Source of the DNA: Methanobacterium sp.
Lineage (GTDB): Archaea > Methanobacteriota > Methanobacteria > Methanobacteriales > Methanobacteriaceae
Reading direction: 5' to 3'
DNA length: 64,000 nucleotides
NCBI GenBank assembly: GCA_020854975.1
Contig: JAHKLQ010000202.1
Coordinates: 1 to 64,000, forward strand
Part shown: positions 1 to 9,255 of the stretch, piece by piece
How the letters are laid out: each line of letters opens with the position of its first letter
How positions within the stretch are numbered: the first letter of the stretch is position 1
Notes under the pieces: generated by a model
What the model saw: only the letters and a program-made list of their open reading frames with translations
Databases searched by the model: none
Told to the model about the DNA's origin: nothing
Position numbers and translations under genes: made by a program

Positions 1-500
1 CCACACGATACCAAGATCTTCACAGAAATAATGGAAAACCTAAAGAAAAGACGCATAATCCGAAAAGGAGACGCGATAATATTCGATAAAGGATATTACA
101 AATATGAAAACTATCAAATAGGTATTTCCAAGTACAAAATCGTTCCTTTAATTTTCCCCAAAGACAATTTCAACATACGAAAACTCGACGACAAATTAAC
201 ATATCCCTTAAGAGTATTTAAGGATAAAAAGATCGAAACCAAAGTTAAAAAAACATACAACGCATTAAAACGAATATTATTCCACAAACTAAAAAATTGG
301 AAAGAATACAAACCGATACGTGGAAAAATTGAAGATTTTTTCAAATTATGCAAATCAGGATTAGGTTTAAAAAAATTACACAAATACACACACCAGAATC
401 AGCTAAAAAAACAACCATACTAACTGTATTATTAGCAGGGCTCATCACAACACAAGGTTACAACTCTAAAACAGCTTTGCAAAAGCTTTCAGAAACATGA
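1..500 (+). pseudogene. Transposase remnant (DDE type), frameshifted, 5' cut by window edge
   Basis: The reading frame is open from base 1 and carries DKGYY followed by a basic, lysine-rich stretch, as in the C-terminal half of IS4/IS5-like DDE transposases. The frame is lost near the run ACACACAC (386-393). Two bases on, the next frame reads TPESAKKTTILTVLLAG and continues to a TGA at 498-500, a natural transposase C-terminus. A two-base slip in the CA run explains this best, so the element is probably inactive. The ATG at 31 is internal, not a start. The exact IS family cannot be fixed from this part. Confidence 0.75.
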
Positions 501-707
501 AAAACCTAAAACCCGAAACTATTATTTGGCAAGGGTAATAATAAAAAAGAATATATCATAAGGGAGTAAAGGTTTGAAAACAAGCATATTCTAACTTTAG
601 CTTACGTTTTAAAGAGGTTTAATCCTAAAAAGAGTTAATAATACCAAAATTCAATGCATTTAATGAATTATAATATGGAATTTCTAAATAAATCTATATG
701 GAGAAGT

Positions 708-718
708 AAATATAAATA
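708..718 (+). promoter_or_regulatory. TATA box of the flippase operon
   Basis: The sequence AAATATAAATA lies about 24 bases before the ATG at 742. Archaeal transcription begins about 25 bases after the TATA centre, so the message would begin at or within a few bases of the start codon, with no room for an SD site. The 240 bases between the transposase remnant and this point show nothing else. Confidence 0.55.
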
Positions 719-741
719 GAGTTTTCCTAATTAATTATTAT

Positions 742-2034
742 ATGGATTTGCCTCTTCAAACAAAAATTCGACAAATCTTAGGAAAAAAGGAATATAGAGT
801 AATAATAGAGAATATTCTATCTTTATTCAGTCTCCAAGGTTTTAATTATTTACTTCCTTTATTTACATTTCCATATTTAACTAGAGTACTGGGACCTGAT
901 AAATATGGAACACTGGCTTTTGCTATAGCTTTTATCAGTTACTTCCAAATTATAACAGATTATGGTTTTAACTTATCCGCTACTCGAGAAGTTTCAATAC
1001 ACCGGAATGATCACAAAAAAGTTTCTAAGATTTATAGCTCAGTAATGGCCACGAAAAGCATTTTAATGGTTATTAGTTTAATCACACTTACATTATTTGT
1101 TTTCAGCTTCGAAAAGTTTCGAAGTGAATGGCTGTTATATATATTTACCTTTGGACTAGTTATTGGAAATTTGTTACTGCCCACCTGGTTTTTCCAGGGT
1201 ATGGAAAAAATGAGATACATTAGTATTCTTAATATTTGTATCAGCCTAATATACACAGTATCCATATTTATATTTGTAAAGAATTCTTCAGATTACCTTT
1301 ATGTGCCTTTAATAAATTCAATAGGTAGTATCATGATAGGGATTTACTCTATAAAACTTGTGAGGAGACAATTTAATGTAAAATTTTGTAGACCATCAAT
1401 ATATGATATAATACACCAAATGAAGAATGGTTGGCATGTTTTTATATCTCTTGTTGCCATAAGCTTTTATACAACTTCCAATACGTTTGTTTTAGGCTTT
1501 TTTACCAGTACAACAACTGTTGGATACTATTCTGTAGCAGAAAAAATTGTAAAAATGGTTTTAGGATTGATAAATCCAATATCACAATCATTATACCCTT
1601 ATATAAGCTCATTAGCTACAAAATCAAAAGATGATGGAATTAAATTTATTAAAAAAATAGCTATTTTAATCGGTTTTTTCACTTTTATAGCCTCAATTTT
1701 CTTATTATTAGGTGCTGGCACTATCATTAGCATCCTAGCAGGAAATCAATTTAGTCATTCAATAACATTGCTGCAAATATTATCATTTCTACCGTTTATA
1801 ATTGGTTTAAGCACAGTTTTTGGTGTTTTATTCTTAATTGCATTTGGATACTCAAATAAAGTTTCTAAAATACAGCTTGTTGTAGGACTTTGTTATCCAC
1901 TGCTTTTAATACCAATGGTTTATTACTTTAAAGATATTGGAACTGCATTGTCATTTTTAATTGTTGAAACTTTGATAACTCTATCATTCTGGAAACTCTC
2001 TAAAAACGTAGTTAACGAGATGAAAAAATGTTAA
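742..2034 (+). CDS. Wzx-like polysaccharide flippase (MATE/MOP superfamily)
   Basis: A 430-residue integral membrane protein with about 12 to 14 hydrophobic spans and the N-terminal signature FPYLTRVLGPDKYG typical of Wzx/RfbX O-antigen translocases. Such proteins move lipid-linked oligosaccharide repeat units across the cytoplasmic membrane. The length is normal for the family. It is the first gene of a plus-strand run: its stop overlaps the start of the methyltransferase gene by 7 bases. With the mutase and glycosyltransferases downstream it points to export of a galactofuranose-containing surface glycan. The substrate itself is inference. Confidence 0.88.
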   Translation: MDLPLQTKIRQILGKKEYRVIIENILSLFSLQGFNYLLPLFTFPYLTRVLGPDKYGTLAFAIAFISYFQIITDYGFNLSATREVSIHRNDHKKVSKIYSSVMATKSILMVISLITLTLFVFSFEKFRSEWLLYIFTFGLVIGNLLLPTWFFQGMEKMRYISILNICISLIYTVSIFIFVKNSSDYLYVPLINSIGSIMIGIYSIKLVRRQFNVKFCRPSIYDIIHQMKNGWHVFISLVAISFYTTSNTFVLGFFTSTTTVGYYSVAEKIVKMVLGLINPISQSLYPYISSLATKSKDDGIKFIKKIAILIGFFTFIASIFLLLGAGTIISILAGNQFSHSITLLQILSFLPFIIGLSTVFGVLFLIAFGYSNKVSKIQLVVGLCYPLLLIPMVYYFKDIGTALSFLIVETLITLSFWKLSKNVVNEMKKC

Positions 2035-2717
2035 ACCACATAATAAAAAAAATACTAAAAATAATTGACATTAATAACACACGAGATTCAAGGAATATAG
2101 GTAGAGAATTACAACGTAGAGCTTTAAAACAAACAGCCATATTTATCGAAGAGAATATGTTAAAAACTAAATCTTTTCCAAATAAAATAAGCCTTCTCAA
2201 ATATGCTCTTGATATATCTGATAACAATGGATTATACGTGGAATTTGGGGTTTATGAAGGAGTAACTCTGAATTTAATATCATCAATCGTGAAAAATAAA
2301 ATAATCTATGGATTTGATTCTTTTGAAGGTTTACCTGAAGACTGGCGCGATGGCTTTGAAAAAGGGTTTTTTAAAATGGAAAATTTACCTGAAGTAAATG
2401 AAAATACCAAACTTGTAATAGGAATGTTTGAAGATACTCTGCCCAACTTTGTATCAAAACATAATGAAAAATGCTCTTTTATACACGTTGATTGTGATCT
2501 CTACTCTTCCACAACCACAATATTTAAAGTTTTAAGTGACAAAATTAAAAAAGATACTGTGATTGTTTTTGATGAATTCTTTAATTATCCCGGATGGAAG
2601 ATGGGAGAGTCTAAAGCATTCTTAGAATTTGTAAATTCGAATAATATTAAATTCGAATATATTGGTTATTCTTTATATGATCAACAAGTAGCTGTAAGAA
2701 TACTTGGTGAGGATTAA
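2028..2717 (+). CDS. TylF/macrocin-type O-methyltransferase
   Basis: This 229-residue protein has the class I SAM fold of the TylF/MycF family: a glycine motif in VEFGVYEG (about residue 67), FDSFEGLPEDW and the metal-site acidic motif HVDCDLYSST, then VFDEFFNYPGW. TylF enzymes methylate sugar hydroxyls and need a divalent metal. In this setting it probably O-methylates a sugar of the surface glycan. The ATG lies inside the end of the flippase gene (7-base overlap), and the stop TAA shares its last A with the ATG of glf, so the genes are translationally coupled. Confidence 0.85.
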   Translation: MLNHIIKKILKIIDINNTRDSRNIGRELQRRALKQTAIFIEENMLKTKSFPNKISLLKYALDISDNNGLYVEFGVYEGVTLNLISSIVKNKIIYGFDSFEGLPEDWRDGFEKGFFKMENLPEVNENTKLVIGMFEDTLPNFVSKHNEKCSFIHVDCDLYSSTTTIFKVLSDKIKKDTVIVFDEFFNYPGWKMGESKAFLEFVNSNNIKFEYIGYSLYDQQVAVRILGED

Positions 2718-3859
2718 TGTTCAATTACATCATAGTCGGTGCGGGATTCGCAGGATCGGTGATGGCAGAAAGAATATCAAATATTTTAGACGAAAAAGTC
2801 CTTCTCATAGAAAAAAGAGATCATATCGGGGGTAATTGCTATGATTTTTATGATAACGATGGTATTCTGATACATAAATATGGCCCACATATTTTCCATA
2901 CAAATCTTAAAAAGGTTTGGGATTACTTAAGTAACTTTACAGAATGGACTCATTATGAACATAAAGTTTTAGGATATGTTGATGGTAAAAAAGTACCTAT
3001 TCCCTTCAATTTAAACACTTTACGCCAAATACTTCCAGATAATGCCGATTTAATCGAAGATAAATTAATAAAAACATATGGTTACAACTCTAAAATCCCA
3101 ATATTAGAACTTAGTAAAACTAATGATAAATATTTGAAGTTCTTATCAAAAGTTGTCTTCCAAAAAATTTTTTTAAATTATACAAAAAAACAATGGGGGA
3201 GAGATCCCAATGATCTTGATCCCTCAGTTACAAATAGAGTTCCTATTATCACATCAAAAGATAATAGATACTTCCAAGACAAATACCAAGGTTTGCCAAA
3301 AAAAGGTTATATTTCTATTTTCCATAAATTACTTTCGAATTCAAGAATCCATATATTACTAAACACCGATTTTAAAGAACTTATAAAGTTAAAAGATAAA
3401 AAAATATATGTTTCAGGGAAACATTTTAAAGGAAAATTCATTTTCACAGGCTCTATTGATGAACTATTTAATTACAAATTCGGAAATCTCCCCTACCGTT
3501 CTTTAAAATTTAAGTTTAAGAAGTATAATCAAGAGTATTATCAGGATGTAGGAACAATTAACTATCCAAACAGTCATGATTTTACTAGAATTACTGAATA
3601 CAAACACTTAACTGGCCAATCAAATCCTAAAACGGTTATAAATATCGAATATCCGCAGAAATACTGCATTAATCAGAACATACCATATTATCCCATACCT
3701 AAAAAAGAATATAATTTAATTTATAAAGAATATGAGCATGAAGCTCAATCAATTGATAATTTATATTTACTAGGAAGGTTAGCAGAATATAAATATTACA
3801 ACATGGACGAAGTTATTCATCGGGCTTTGAAAGTTTTTGAGGAGATTTCAAGTGAGTAG
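2717..3859 (+). CDS. glf: UDP-galactopyranose mutase
   Basis: A flavoenzyme that converts UDP-galactopyranose to UDP-galactofuranose, the donor for galactofuranosyl transfer. The 380-residue length is typical. Visible motifs are the N-terminal FAD-binding VGAGFAGS, EKRDHIGGNCYD, the substrate-side HKYGPHIFHT, KKQWGRDPNDLD and the C-terminal LLGRLAEYKYYNMDEVI. Start ATG at 2717 overlaps the preceding stop by one base. The next gene begins inside its 3' end. Identification is secure; the presence of galactofuranose in the cell envelope is inferred from it. Confidence 0.96.
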   Translation: MFNYIIVGAGFAGSVMAERISNILDEKVLLIEKRDHIGGNCYDFYDNDGILIHKYGPHIFHTNLKKVWDYLSNFTEWTHYEHKVLGYVDGKKVPIPFNLNTLRQILPDNADLIEDKLIKTYGYNSKIPILELSKTNDKYLKFLSKVVFQKIFLNYTKKQWGRDPNDLDPSVTNRVPIITSKDNRYFQDKYQGLPKKGYISIFHKLLSNSRIHILLNTDFKELIKLKDKKIYVSGKHFKGKFIFTGSIDELFNYKFGNLPYRSLKFKFKKYNQEYYQDVGTINYPNSHDFTRITEYKHLTGQSNPKTVINIEYPQKYCINQNIPYYPIPKKEYNLIYKEYEHEAQSIDNLYLLGRLAEYKYYNMDEVIHRALKVFEEISSE

Positions 3860-4886
3860 CGAAAAAAAGATTTGTGCTGTAATAGTCACATTTAATAGGA
3901 AAAAGTTATTGTTAGAGTGTCTTGAATCATTAAAAAATCAGACTAGACCTCTTGAAGCAATATTTATCATCGATAATCATTCAACCGATGGAACACCTAA
4001 TCTTTTATTTGAAAAAAAATATATTAATGAAAAAATATTTGAGAACAACACCGAAAATTGTGAAAAAAATAATAATATTTATCTGAATTCGAAGAAAAAA
4101 ATAAATATTCATTATTTAAGGTTAAAGTTAAACTATGGGGGTGCTGGAGGTTTTTATGAAGGTTTAAAAAGAGCTTATGAAACTGGATATGATTGGATTT
4201 GGTTGATGGATGATGATGCAGAACCCCAAAAAAACGCACTTAAATGTCTAACAAACTACTTCCATGAAAAAAATATTTCGGCTTTAGCTAGTGTAGTTAA
4301 AACTAGAAATAACGAAATACAACTATTACACAGGGGTTTGTTTGAATTTAAAGATGTGCTTCCTTCTATTTCAATACCACTTCCAGAAAATTATTACAAT
4401 AAAGAAATGACAGAAATAGATTTTGCGTCATTTGTTGGAATACTCATTAATAATGATGTTATAAAAAAAGTAGGCTTTCCGAAAAAGGAATTTTTCATCT
4501 ATTATGACGACTTAGAATATTGTATTAGGCTGAGGACTCATGGCAGAATCTTGTTGATAAAAGACAGTATTATAAAACATAAAGAAGCATCGGAAAATAT
4601 CAAAAAGTTAAGAACAAATAAAAGGTTGAAAAAATATGATTTGCCTTTTGAAAATTTTTGGTTACGTTACTATTCATTAAGAAATATGACATGGTTAGGA
4701 AAGAAGTATAACACCAATATCCTAAATTTTTACTCGAAATTGTTATTAAATATTTTCCATTATAATTTGTTAATATTATTGCATTATGATAACAAATTTA
4801 AGAGAATTAAATCTTCAATTTACGCGTATTATGACGGGATAATTGAGAACTTCGATAACGATAAACCAAAAAGAATTTTATATTAA
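3852..4886 (+). CDS. GT2 glycosyltransferase, GlfT-like (probable galactofuranosyltransferase)
   Basis: A GT-A fold glycosyltransferase of about 344 residues. It has CAVIVTFNRK at the N-terminus, IIDNHSTDGT, the metal-binding DDDAEP (WLMDDDAEP) and a later FFIYYDDLEYCIR motif shared with GlfT2-type galactofuranosyltransferases. I place the start at GTG 3852, because GGAG at 3841-3844 sits seven bases before it; a TTG at 3837 is the only upstream alternative. It overlaps the end of glf by eight bases, which supports use of the UDP-galactofuranose made there. The acceptor is unknown. Confidence 0.82.
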   Translation: MSSEKKICAVIVTFNRKKLLLECLESLKNQTRPLEAIFIIDNHSTDGTPNLLFEKKYINEKIFENNTENCEKNNNIYLNSKKKINIHYLRLKLNYGGAGGFYEGLKRAYETGYDWIWLMDDDAEPQKNALKCLTNYFHEKNISALASVVKTRNNEIQLLHRGLFEFKDVLPSISIPLPENYYNKEMTEIDFASFVGILINNDVIKKVGFPKKEFFIYYDDLEYCIRLRTHGRILLIKDSIIKHKEASENIKKLRTNKRLKKYDLPFENFWLRYYSLRNMTWLGKKYNTNILNFYSKLLLNIFHYNLLILLHYDNKFKRIKSSIYAYYDGIIENFDNDKPKRILY

Positions 4887-4900
4887 TTAATTATCATAAT

Positions 4901-6103
4901 TCAATGGTTTCTAATTATTTGTATCCTCTTTTCATGCATTGATTCAATTGTATTTCCTTTTATTATTTTGATTCCCTTTCTAACTTTTTGGAAATCTTCT
5001 TTATTTTCATATATAGTCTTTACAGCCATAGCAAATTCCATCGGATTTTCTGGATCACATAATATACTATTCTCATCATTCAAAATTTTGTTGAACGAGG
5101 TTATATTTGAGCCAACTATAAAAACACCATTTGCCAAAGCATCAAAAATTATCCTTGGCTGTTCTCCACTTAAATTTGGAATAAAAATCATATCATACTG
5201 TCTTAAAATTCGATAAAAATGATCTCCATATTCAACATGTCCTTTAAACTTGACATTACGATCTAAGTCATAATCTCTAACCATTCTAATTAATTCTCCT
5301 TTCAGAGGACCATTACCATATAAATCTAATATAAAAGGAATTTTAAAATTTTTTAAAAATTTTGCAGCCTCTACAACACATTTAGGGTTTTTTGAATCTT
5401 TAAGAGTTGAAGCAAAAGTTAATCTTATGATTTTGCTTCCAATAAATTGATTTATTTTAACATTTAAATCATCATAAGTAATTATATCATTTTCTCTTAT
5501 CCAAGAGCCATAAATCTTAAAAACATTCCCATAACTTTTGTATCTCCCATAAACTCCATCACCTACCGTAAATGTTATTTTTGACTTAGCAATTATGAAT
5601 TTAAACAAATTGAAATAGATATAACTAATAAATTTAAAAAAAAATCTTAGTTTGGAATCTGATTTTTTATATTTTAATTCAAAATCTTTAACTAAGTCAG
5701 AATCAAGAACAAATATCCTATCATTACAACCCTTCATGATGGCTATCAATTGAGCTATCACGCCTACGGGTATCCAAGGAACACCACTAGATTGCAATGT
5801 ATCCTCCTCTTTAATGTCCCTTAATAAAATGAATGATATTAAAACCATTCTATAAAGATCACCCAAAAATTGAAATACATTATTTTTGTAATAATTATCA
5901 AAATAGGGAAGTGGGTGAAATTTTACATGGTCTTTTTCTATTTTAAATGAATAATTACTATCTAATTTAGAAATAGGTGCAAAAACATCTAAATTATCGC
6001 ACACTTCTAATTGGGCACTTAAATCCCATCCCCATCCTTCATGAACAAGATAATAGTTTGATGTTTCAATATAAGGATGAGATATAACAATTATAAATCG
6101 CAT
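4901..6103 (-). CDS. GT4-like glycosyltransferase
   Basis: A roughly 400-residue GT-B glycosyltransferase. The C-terminal half carries LTFASTLKDSKNP, DLYGNGPLKGEL, VKFKGHVEYGD and then IFDALANGVFIVGSN, matching the nucleotide-sugar domain of family 4. The N-terminal half is divergent. ATG at 6103 is preferred to the TTG just before it; a TATA-like TTTATATA lies on this strand at about 6125-6132, so the transcript may be leaderless. It stands alone between two plus-strand runs and may have been inserted separately. The donor sugar cannot be read from sequence. Confidence 0.78.
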   Translation of the reverse strand: MRFIIVISHPYIETSNYYLVHEGWGWDLSAQLEVCDNLDVFAPISKLDSNYSFKIEKDHVKFHPLPYFDNYYKNNVFQFLGDLYRMVLISFILLRDIKEEDTLQSSGVPWIPVGVIAQLIAIMKGCNDRIFVLDSDLVKDFELKYKKSDSKLRFFFKFISYIYFNLFKFIIAKSKITFTVGDGVYGRYKSYGNVFKIYGSWIRENDIITYDDLNVKINQFIGSKIIRLTFASTLKDSKNPKCVVEAAKFLKNFKIPFILDLYGNGPLKGELIRMVRDYDLDRNVKFKGHVEYGDHFYRILRQYDMIFIPNLSGEQPRIIFDALANGVFIVGSNITSFNKILNDENSILCDPENPMEFAMAVKTIYENKEDFQKVRKGIKIIKGNTIESMHEKRIQIIRNH

Positions 6104-6379
6104 CAAACTAAATAAAGAGTTAGATCTATATAAATCTTAAGGAACTAATAAAAAGGAATATTAATATTTTTACTGGAATAAAAGAGAAGTATTTTTTCAA
6201 GACCGAACGATTAATCAATATTACAAAAATTATATTAAATATAATAATAATGTGTATAATTGAAGCAAACACAGAGTTATTATCACGAGTATTAATTCTT
6301 AAGGAATATAGTATTATATCATCTTGTATTATATCATCTTAAAAATGAAAATTTTACTTATTTAGTGATTTGAACTATT

Positions 6380-7363
6380 TTGAAAATTAAAGGATGTGTT
6401 AATATTAAATGTATAATATGCGGAAATGAAAAAAATAACCGTATTTTAAAAATCAAAGAGATGATGTTCGGATTTCATGACGTTTTTGACTATTTAGAAT
6501 GTGACAAATGTGGTTGTCTTCAAATAATTAATATACCGCCTGATTTGGGCAAATACTATCCTGCGCATGACTATTACTCAATACAAAAAACCCAAAGAAA
6601 TAGCACGATAAAAGATTTTTTTATTAAAGAATTAAACAAATACACAATACTAAATAATAGTATCATTGGGAAATTAATTTATTATAACTATCCTAACAGA
6701 TTCAACAAATCAATAGGGAGTACTGGGATAAATAGAGAGTCCAAACTTCTTGATGTTGGTTGTGGAATAGGTAATCTACTATTTTCACTAAAGGACATTG
6801 GATTTCAACACCTTTATGGAATTGAACCATTTCTTGATACAGAAATAATCAAAGATAGTTTAAAAATTTTTAACCGAACTATAGAAGAGTTTAAATGTGA
6901 ATATAAGTTTGATTTAGTGATTTGGAGGTCTTCATTTGAACATACTAAAAACCAGTTAGAAAATCTAAAAAAAACATCAGAATTAATGGAAAAAAATGGT
7001 TCAGCTATAATAAGTATGCCAATAAAAACAGACTACATTTGGCATAAATATTGTGAGAACTGGGTTCAGATTGATGCTCCAAGACATCTTCTTATACATA
7101 CAATTAAAAGTTTCGAAATATTAACTAAAAATACAGATTTGAGAATTAAAAAAATAATTTTTGATTCATTTGACTTTCAATTTTGGGGCAGTGAACAATA
7201 CTTAAGAAACATACCACTTATGTCGGAGAAATCCTATCTAATAAATCCAAAAAACAGCATATTTACAAAAAAAGATATAAACCAATATAAAAATCTGTCA
7301 AAAACTCTAAATAAAAAAGCAATGGGAGATAAAGCTATCTTCATTTTAAAACATACCAATTAA
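6380..7363 (+). CDS. SAM-dependent methyltransferase with N-terminal zinc ribbon
   Basis: The protein (327 residues) begins with a two-CxxC zinc ribbon (CIICG near residue 11 and CDKCGC near residue 41). This is followed by a class I methyltransferase domain with LLDVGCGIGNLL (about residue 124), and SSFEHTKN and SAIISMPI in the positions of later motifs. This layout is common among sugar C- or O-methyltransferases in polysaccharide loci. TTG at 6380 is taken as the start, since later ATGs would remove the zinc ribbon and GTGAT lies about ten bases before it. The 270-base AT-rich gap upstream shows no other gene. Confidence 0.78.
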   Translation: MKIKGCVNIKCIICGNEKNNRILKIKEMMFGFHDVFDYLECDKCGCLQIINIPPDLGKYYPAHDYYSIQKTQRNSTIKDFFIKELNKYTILNNSIIGKLIYYNYPNRFNKSIGSTGINRESKLLDVGCGIGNLLFSLKDIGFQHLYGIEPFLDTEIIKDSLKIFNRTIEEFKCEYKFDLVIWRSSFEHTKNQLENLKKTSELMEKNGSAIISMPIKTDYIWHKYCENWVQIDAPRHLLIHTIKSFEILTKNTDLRIKKIIFDSFDFQFWGSEQYLRNIPLMSEKSYLINPKNSIFTKKDINQYKNLSKTLNKKAMGDKAIFILKHTN

Positions 7364-7396
7364 AATTGTACTATAAGATGGTAAATAGAGGCTTAA

Positions 7397-8395
7397 ATGT
7401 ATCCTAATATATCTATAATAATACTCAATTGGAATGGTTGGGAAGATACTTTGGAATGTTTAGAATCAATTTATCAAATAAATTATGCAAATTATACAGT
7501 TATTTTAGTAGACAATAATTCTAATGATGATTCATTGTTAAATATTAAAAAATATTGTAGTGGTGAACTAAAAGTTAATTCAAAATTTTTCTATTATAAA
7601 AACCAAAATAAACCTATTAAAATTTTTGAATATTCGAATTGTTTTCATTTATCCCATGAAGAAAAATTATCAATATGTAATACAGAGTCTAATAATAAAT
7701 TAGTAATTATTAAAAATGATAAAAATTATGGATATGCTGAAGGAAATAATGTGGGTTTAAGATTTTCTTTAGAGTTAGGGTATGATTTTATTCTTGTTTT
7801 AAATAACGATACAGTTGTGCATAAAGATTTCCTAAATAAACTAATTTATCCAATGATACATAAAAAATCAATAGGAATTATAGGCCCTAAAATTTATCAT
7901 TATAACACACCTAATCAAATATTTTCAACTGGAGGAAAAGTTAATTGGTATAAAGGAACAAATCTTGCTATTAAAAAGGATTTTAAAATTTTAAATGACG
8001 TAGAATATGTTTCTGGGTGTTGTATGCTTATTAGAAAAGATCTAATAGATGCAATAGGTCTTTTGCCTAATGACTATTTTCTTTATGTTGAAGAAATTGA
8101 TTATTGTATTAAAGCCAAAATTAACAGTTTTAGAGTTGTTAATTATCCTAAATCAATCATTTGGCACAAAATATCTTCTACTTCAGCGAATGAAGGAAGA
8201 GAATATTATATTACAAGAAACTGGTTTATATTCATGCGAAAGTATGCTTCAAGTCAGACATTAATTGTGTTTATATTGTGGACTATAACTATCCATTTAA
8301 TTTACAAAACTTTTTTTATTTTATATAAAAACAATAGTAAAACCTATAAAGCCCATCTAAGAGGATTATATGAAGGATTATTCTATAAATACTAA
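7397..8395 (+). CDS. GT2 rhamnosyltransferase-like glycosyltransferase
   Basis: A 332-residue GT2 enzyme with SIIILNWNGWEDTLECL at the N-terminus, VDNNSNDDS, NYGYAEGNN and LNNDTVV (the DxD-like metal site), then a C-terminal hydrophobic stretch (about 280-300) that may anchor it to the membrane. The WNGWEDT start and AEGNN motif are typical of the WcaA/RfbN-like group. AGAGG lies five bases before the ATG. It converges on the PfkB kinase gene, whose stop region overlaps its last bases. Specificity is unknown. Confidence 0.85.
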   Translation: MYPNISIIILNWNGWEDTLECLESIYQINYANYTVILVDNNSNDDSLLNIKKYCSGELKVNSKFFYYKNQNKPIKIFEYSNCFHLSHEEKLSICNTESNNKLVIIKNDKNYGYAEGNNVGLRFSLELGYDFILVLNNDTVVHKDFLNKLIYPMIHKKSIGIIGPKIYHYNTPNQIFSTGGKVNWYKGTNLAIKKDFKILNDVEYVSGCCMLIRKDLIDAIGLLPNDYFLYVEEIDYCIKAKINSFRVVNYPKSIIWHKISSTSANEGREYYITRNWFIFMRKYASSQTLIVFILWTITIHLIYKTFFILYKNNSKTYKAHLRGLYEGLFYKY

Positions 8396-9255
8396 GATAA
8401 TTCATTTTTTTCCTTTAAAAATTTTAAAGCCATGTAATTGCCCATTTTAACATTCTCTTTAAGGTCATTTTTTTCTATCCTGCTTTTAATAAATCCAGAA
8501 ATAAATGAATCTCCCGCGCCTGTTGAATCAACCAAACGCAATTTTTTTGTTTTAACGGGAAAAATGATTCCATTTTCAATTGCAATAGCACCTTCACTCC
8601 CTAAAGTGATAATATTGGTTTTAGCGATATTTTCCAATTCTAGAAGAATGTCGTCTAATTTATTTTTTCCAGAAATAATTTTGGCCTCTTCCAAACTCAT
8701 GATTAATATATCAACATAATTTTGAGCCCATTTAACTATATATGGAGAAATAATATTAGGAGCTCCTGGATTTAATATGATTTTACACTTTTTATTTAAG
8801 TTATTTACAATAAAATTTAATGATTCTAAATTATTTGAACTCGTAAAAGTGTATCCTGATAAAAATATTATTCTTGAACTTAAAAATAATTTTGAATATT
8901 TATATAACTCCTTTTTATACAACTTATCATTAGCACCTCTCATTGCCACCATAGTTCTTTCACCATTATCAGAAACTAGAGAAGTGCATATGCCTGTGGG
9001 ATGATCAAAATCCATGAATATTACTGGGTTTAAATTTTTTTCTACCAATTCATTTTTCAGATAGTCACCAAATGGGTCTTTTCCTATTTTACAAATATAA
9101 TTTGTAGGTACACCAATTCGAGAAATCTGAAGAGCAATATTCGAAGCTCCTCCAATGTAAGTTTTTAATTCCTTATGATAAGTATTTCCCAATTCCAAGT
9201 TTTTTACAGGAATTACTATATCAATGAATGCTTCACCTAAGACTGTTACACTCAT
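8392..9255 (-). CDS. PfkB/ribokinase-family sugar kinase
   Basis: A 287-residue carbohydrate kinase with the two PfkB signatures: the N-terminal IGGASNIALQISRIG (about residue 34) and the C-terminal DSTGAGDSFISGFIKS with the catalytic Asp in GAGD. It phosphorylates a sugar or nucleoside; the substrate cannot be told. It is the last gene of the eight-gene minus-strand operon, and its ATG directly follows the TAA of the phosphodiesterase gene. PfkB kinases in envelope loci can feed nucleotide-sugar synthesis (as in HldE), but the nucleotidyltransferase partner here is of another fold. Confidence 0.85.
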   Translation of the reverse strand: MSVTVLGEAFIDIVIPVKNLELGNTYHKELKTYIGGASNIALQISRIGVPTNYICKIGKDPFGDYLKNELVEKNLNPVIFMDFDHPTGICTSLVSDNGERTMVAMRGANDKLYKKELYKYSKLFLSSRIIFLSGYTFTSSNNLESLNFIVNNLNKKCKIILNPGAPNIISPYIVKWAQNYVDILIMSLEEAKIISGKNKLDDILLELENIAKTNIITLGSEGAIAIENGIIFPVKTKKLRLVDSTGAGDSFISGFIKSRIEKNDLKENVKMGNYMALKFLKEKNELS

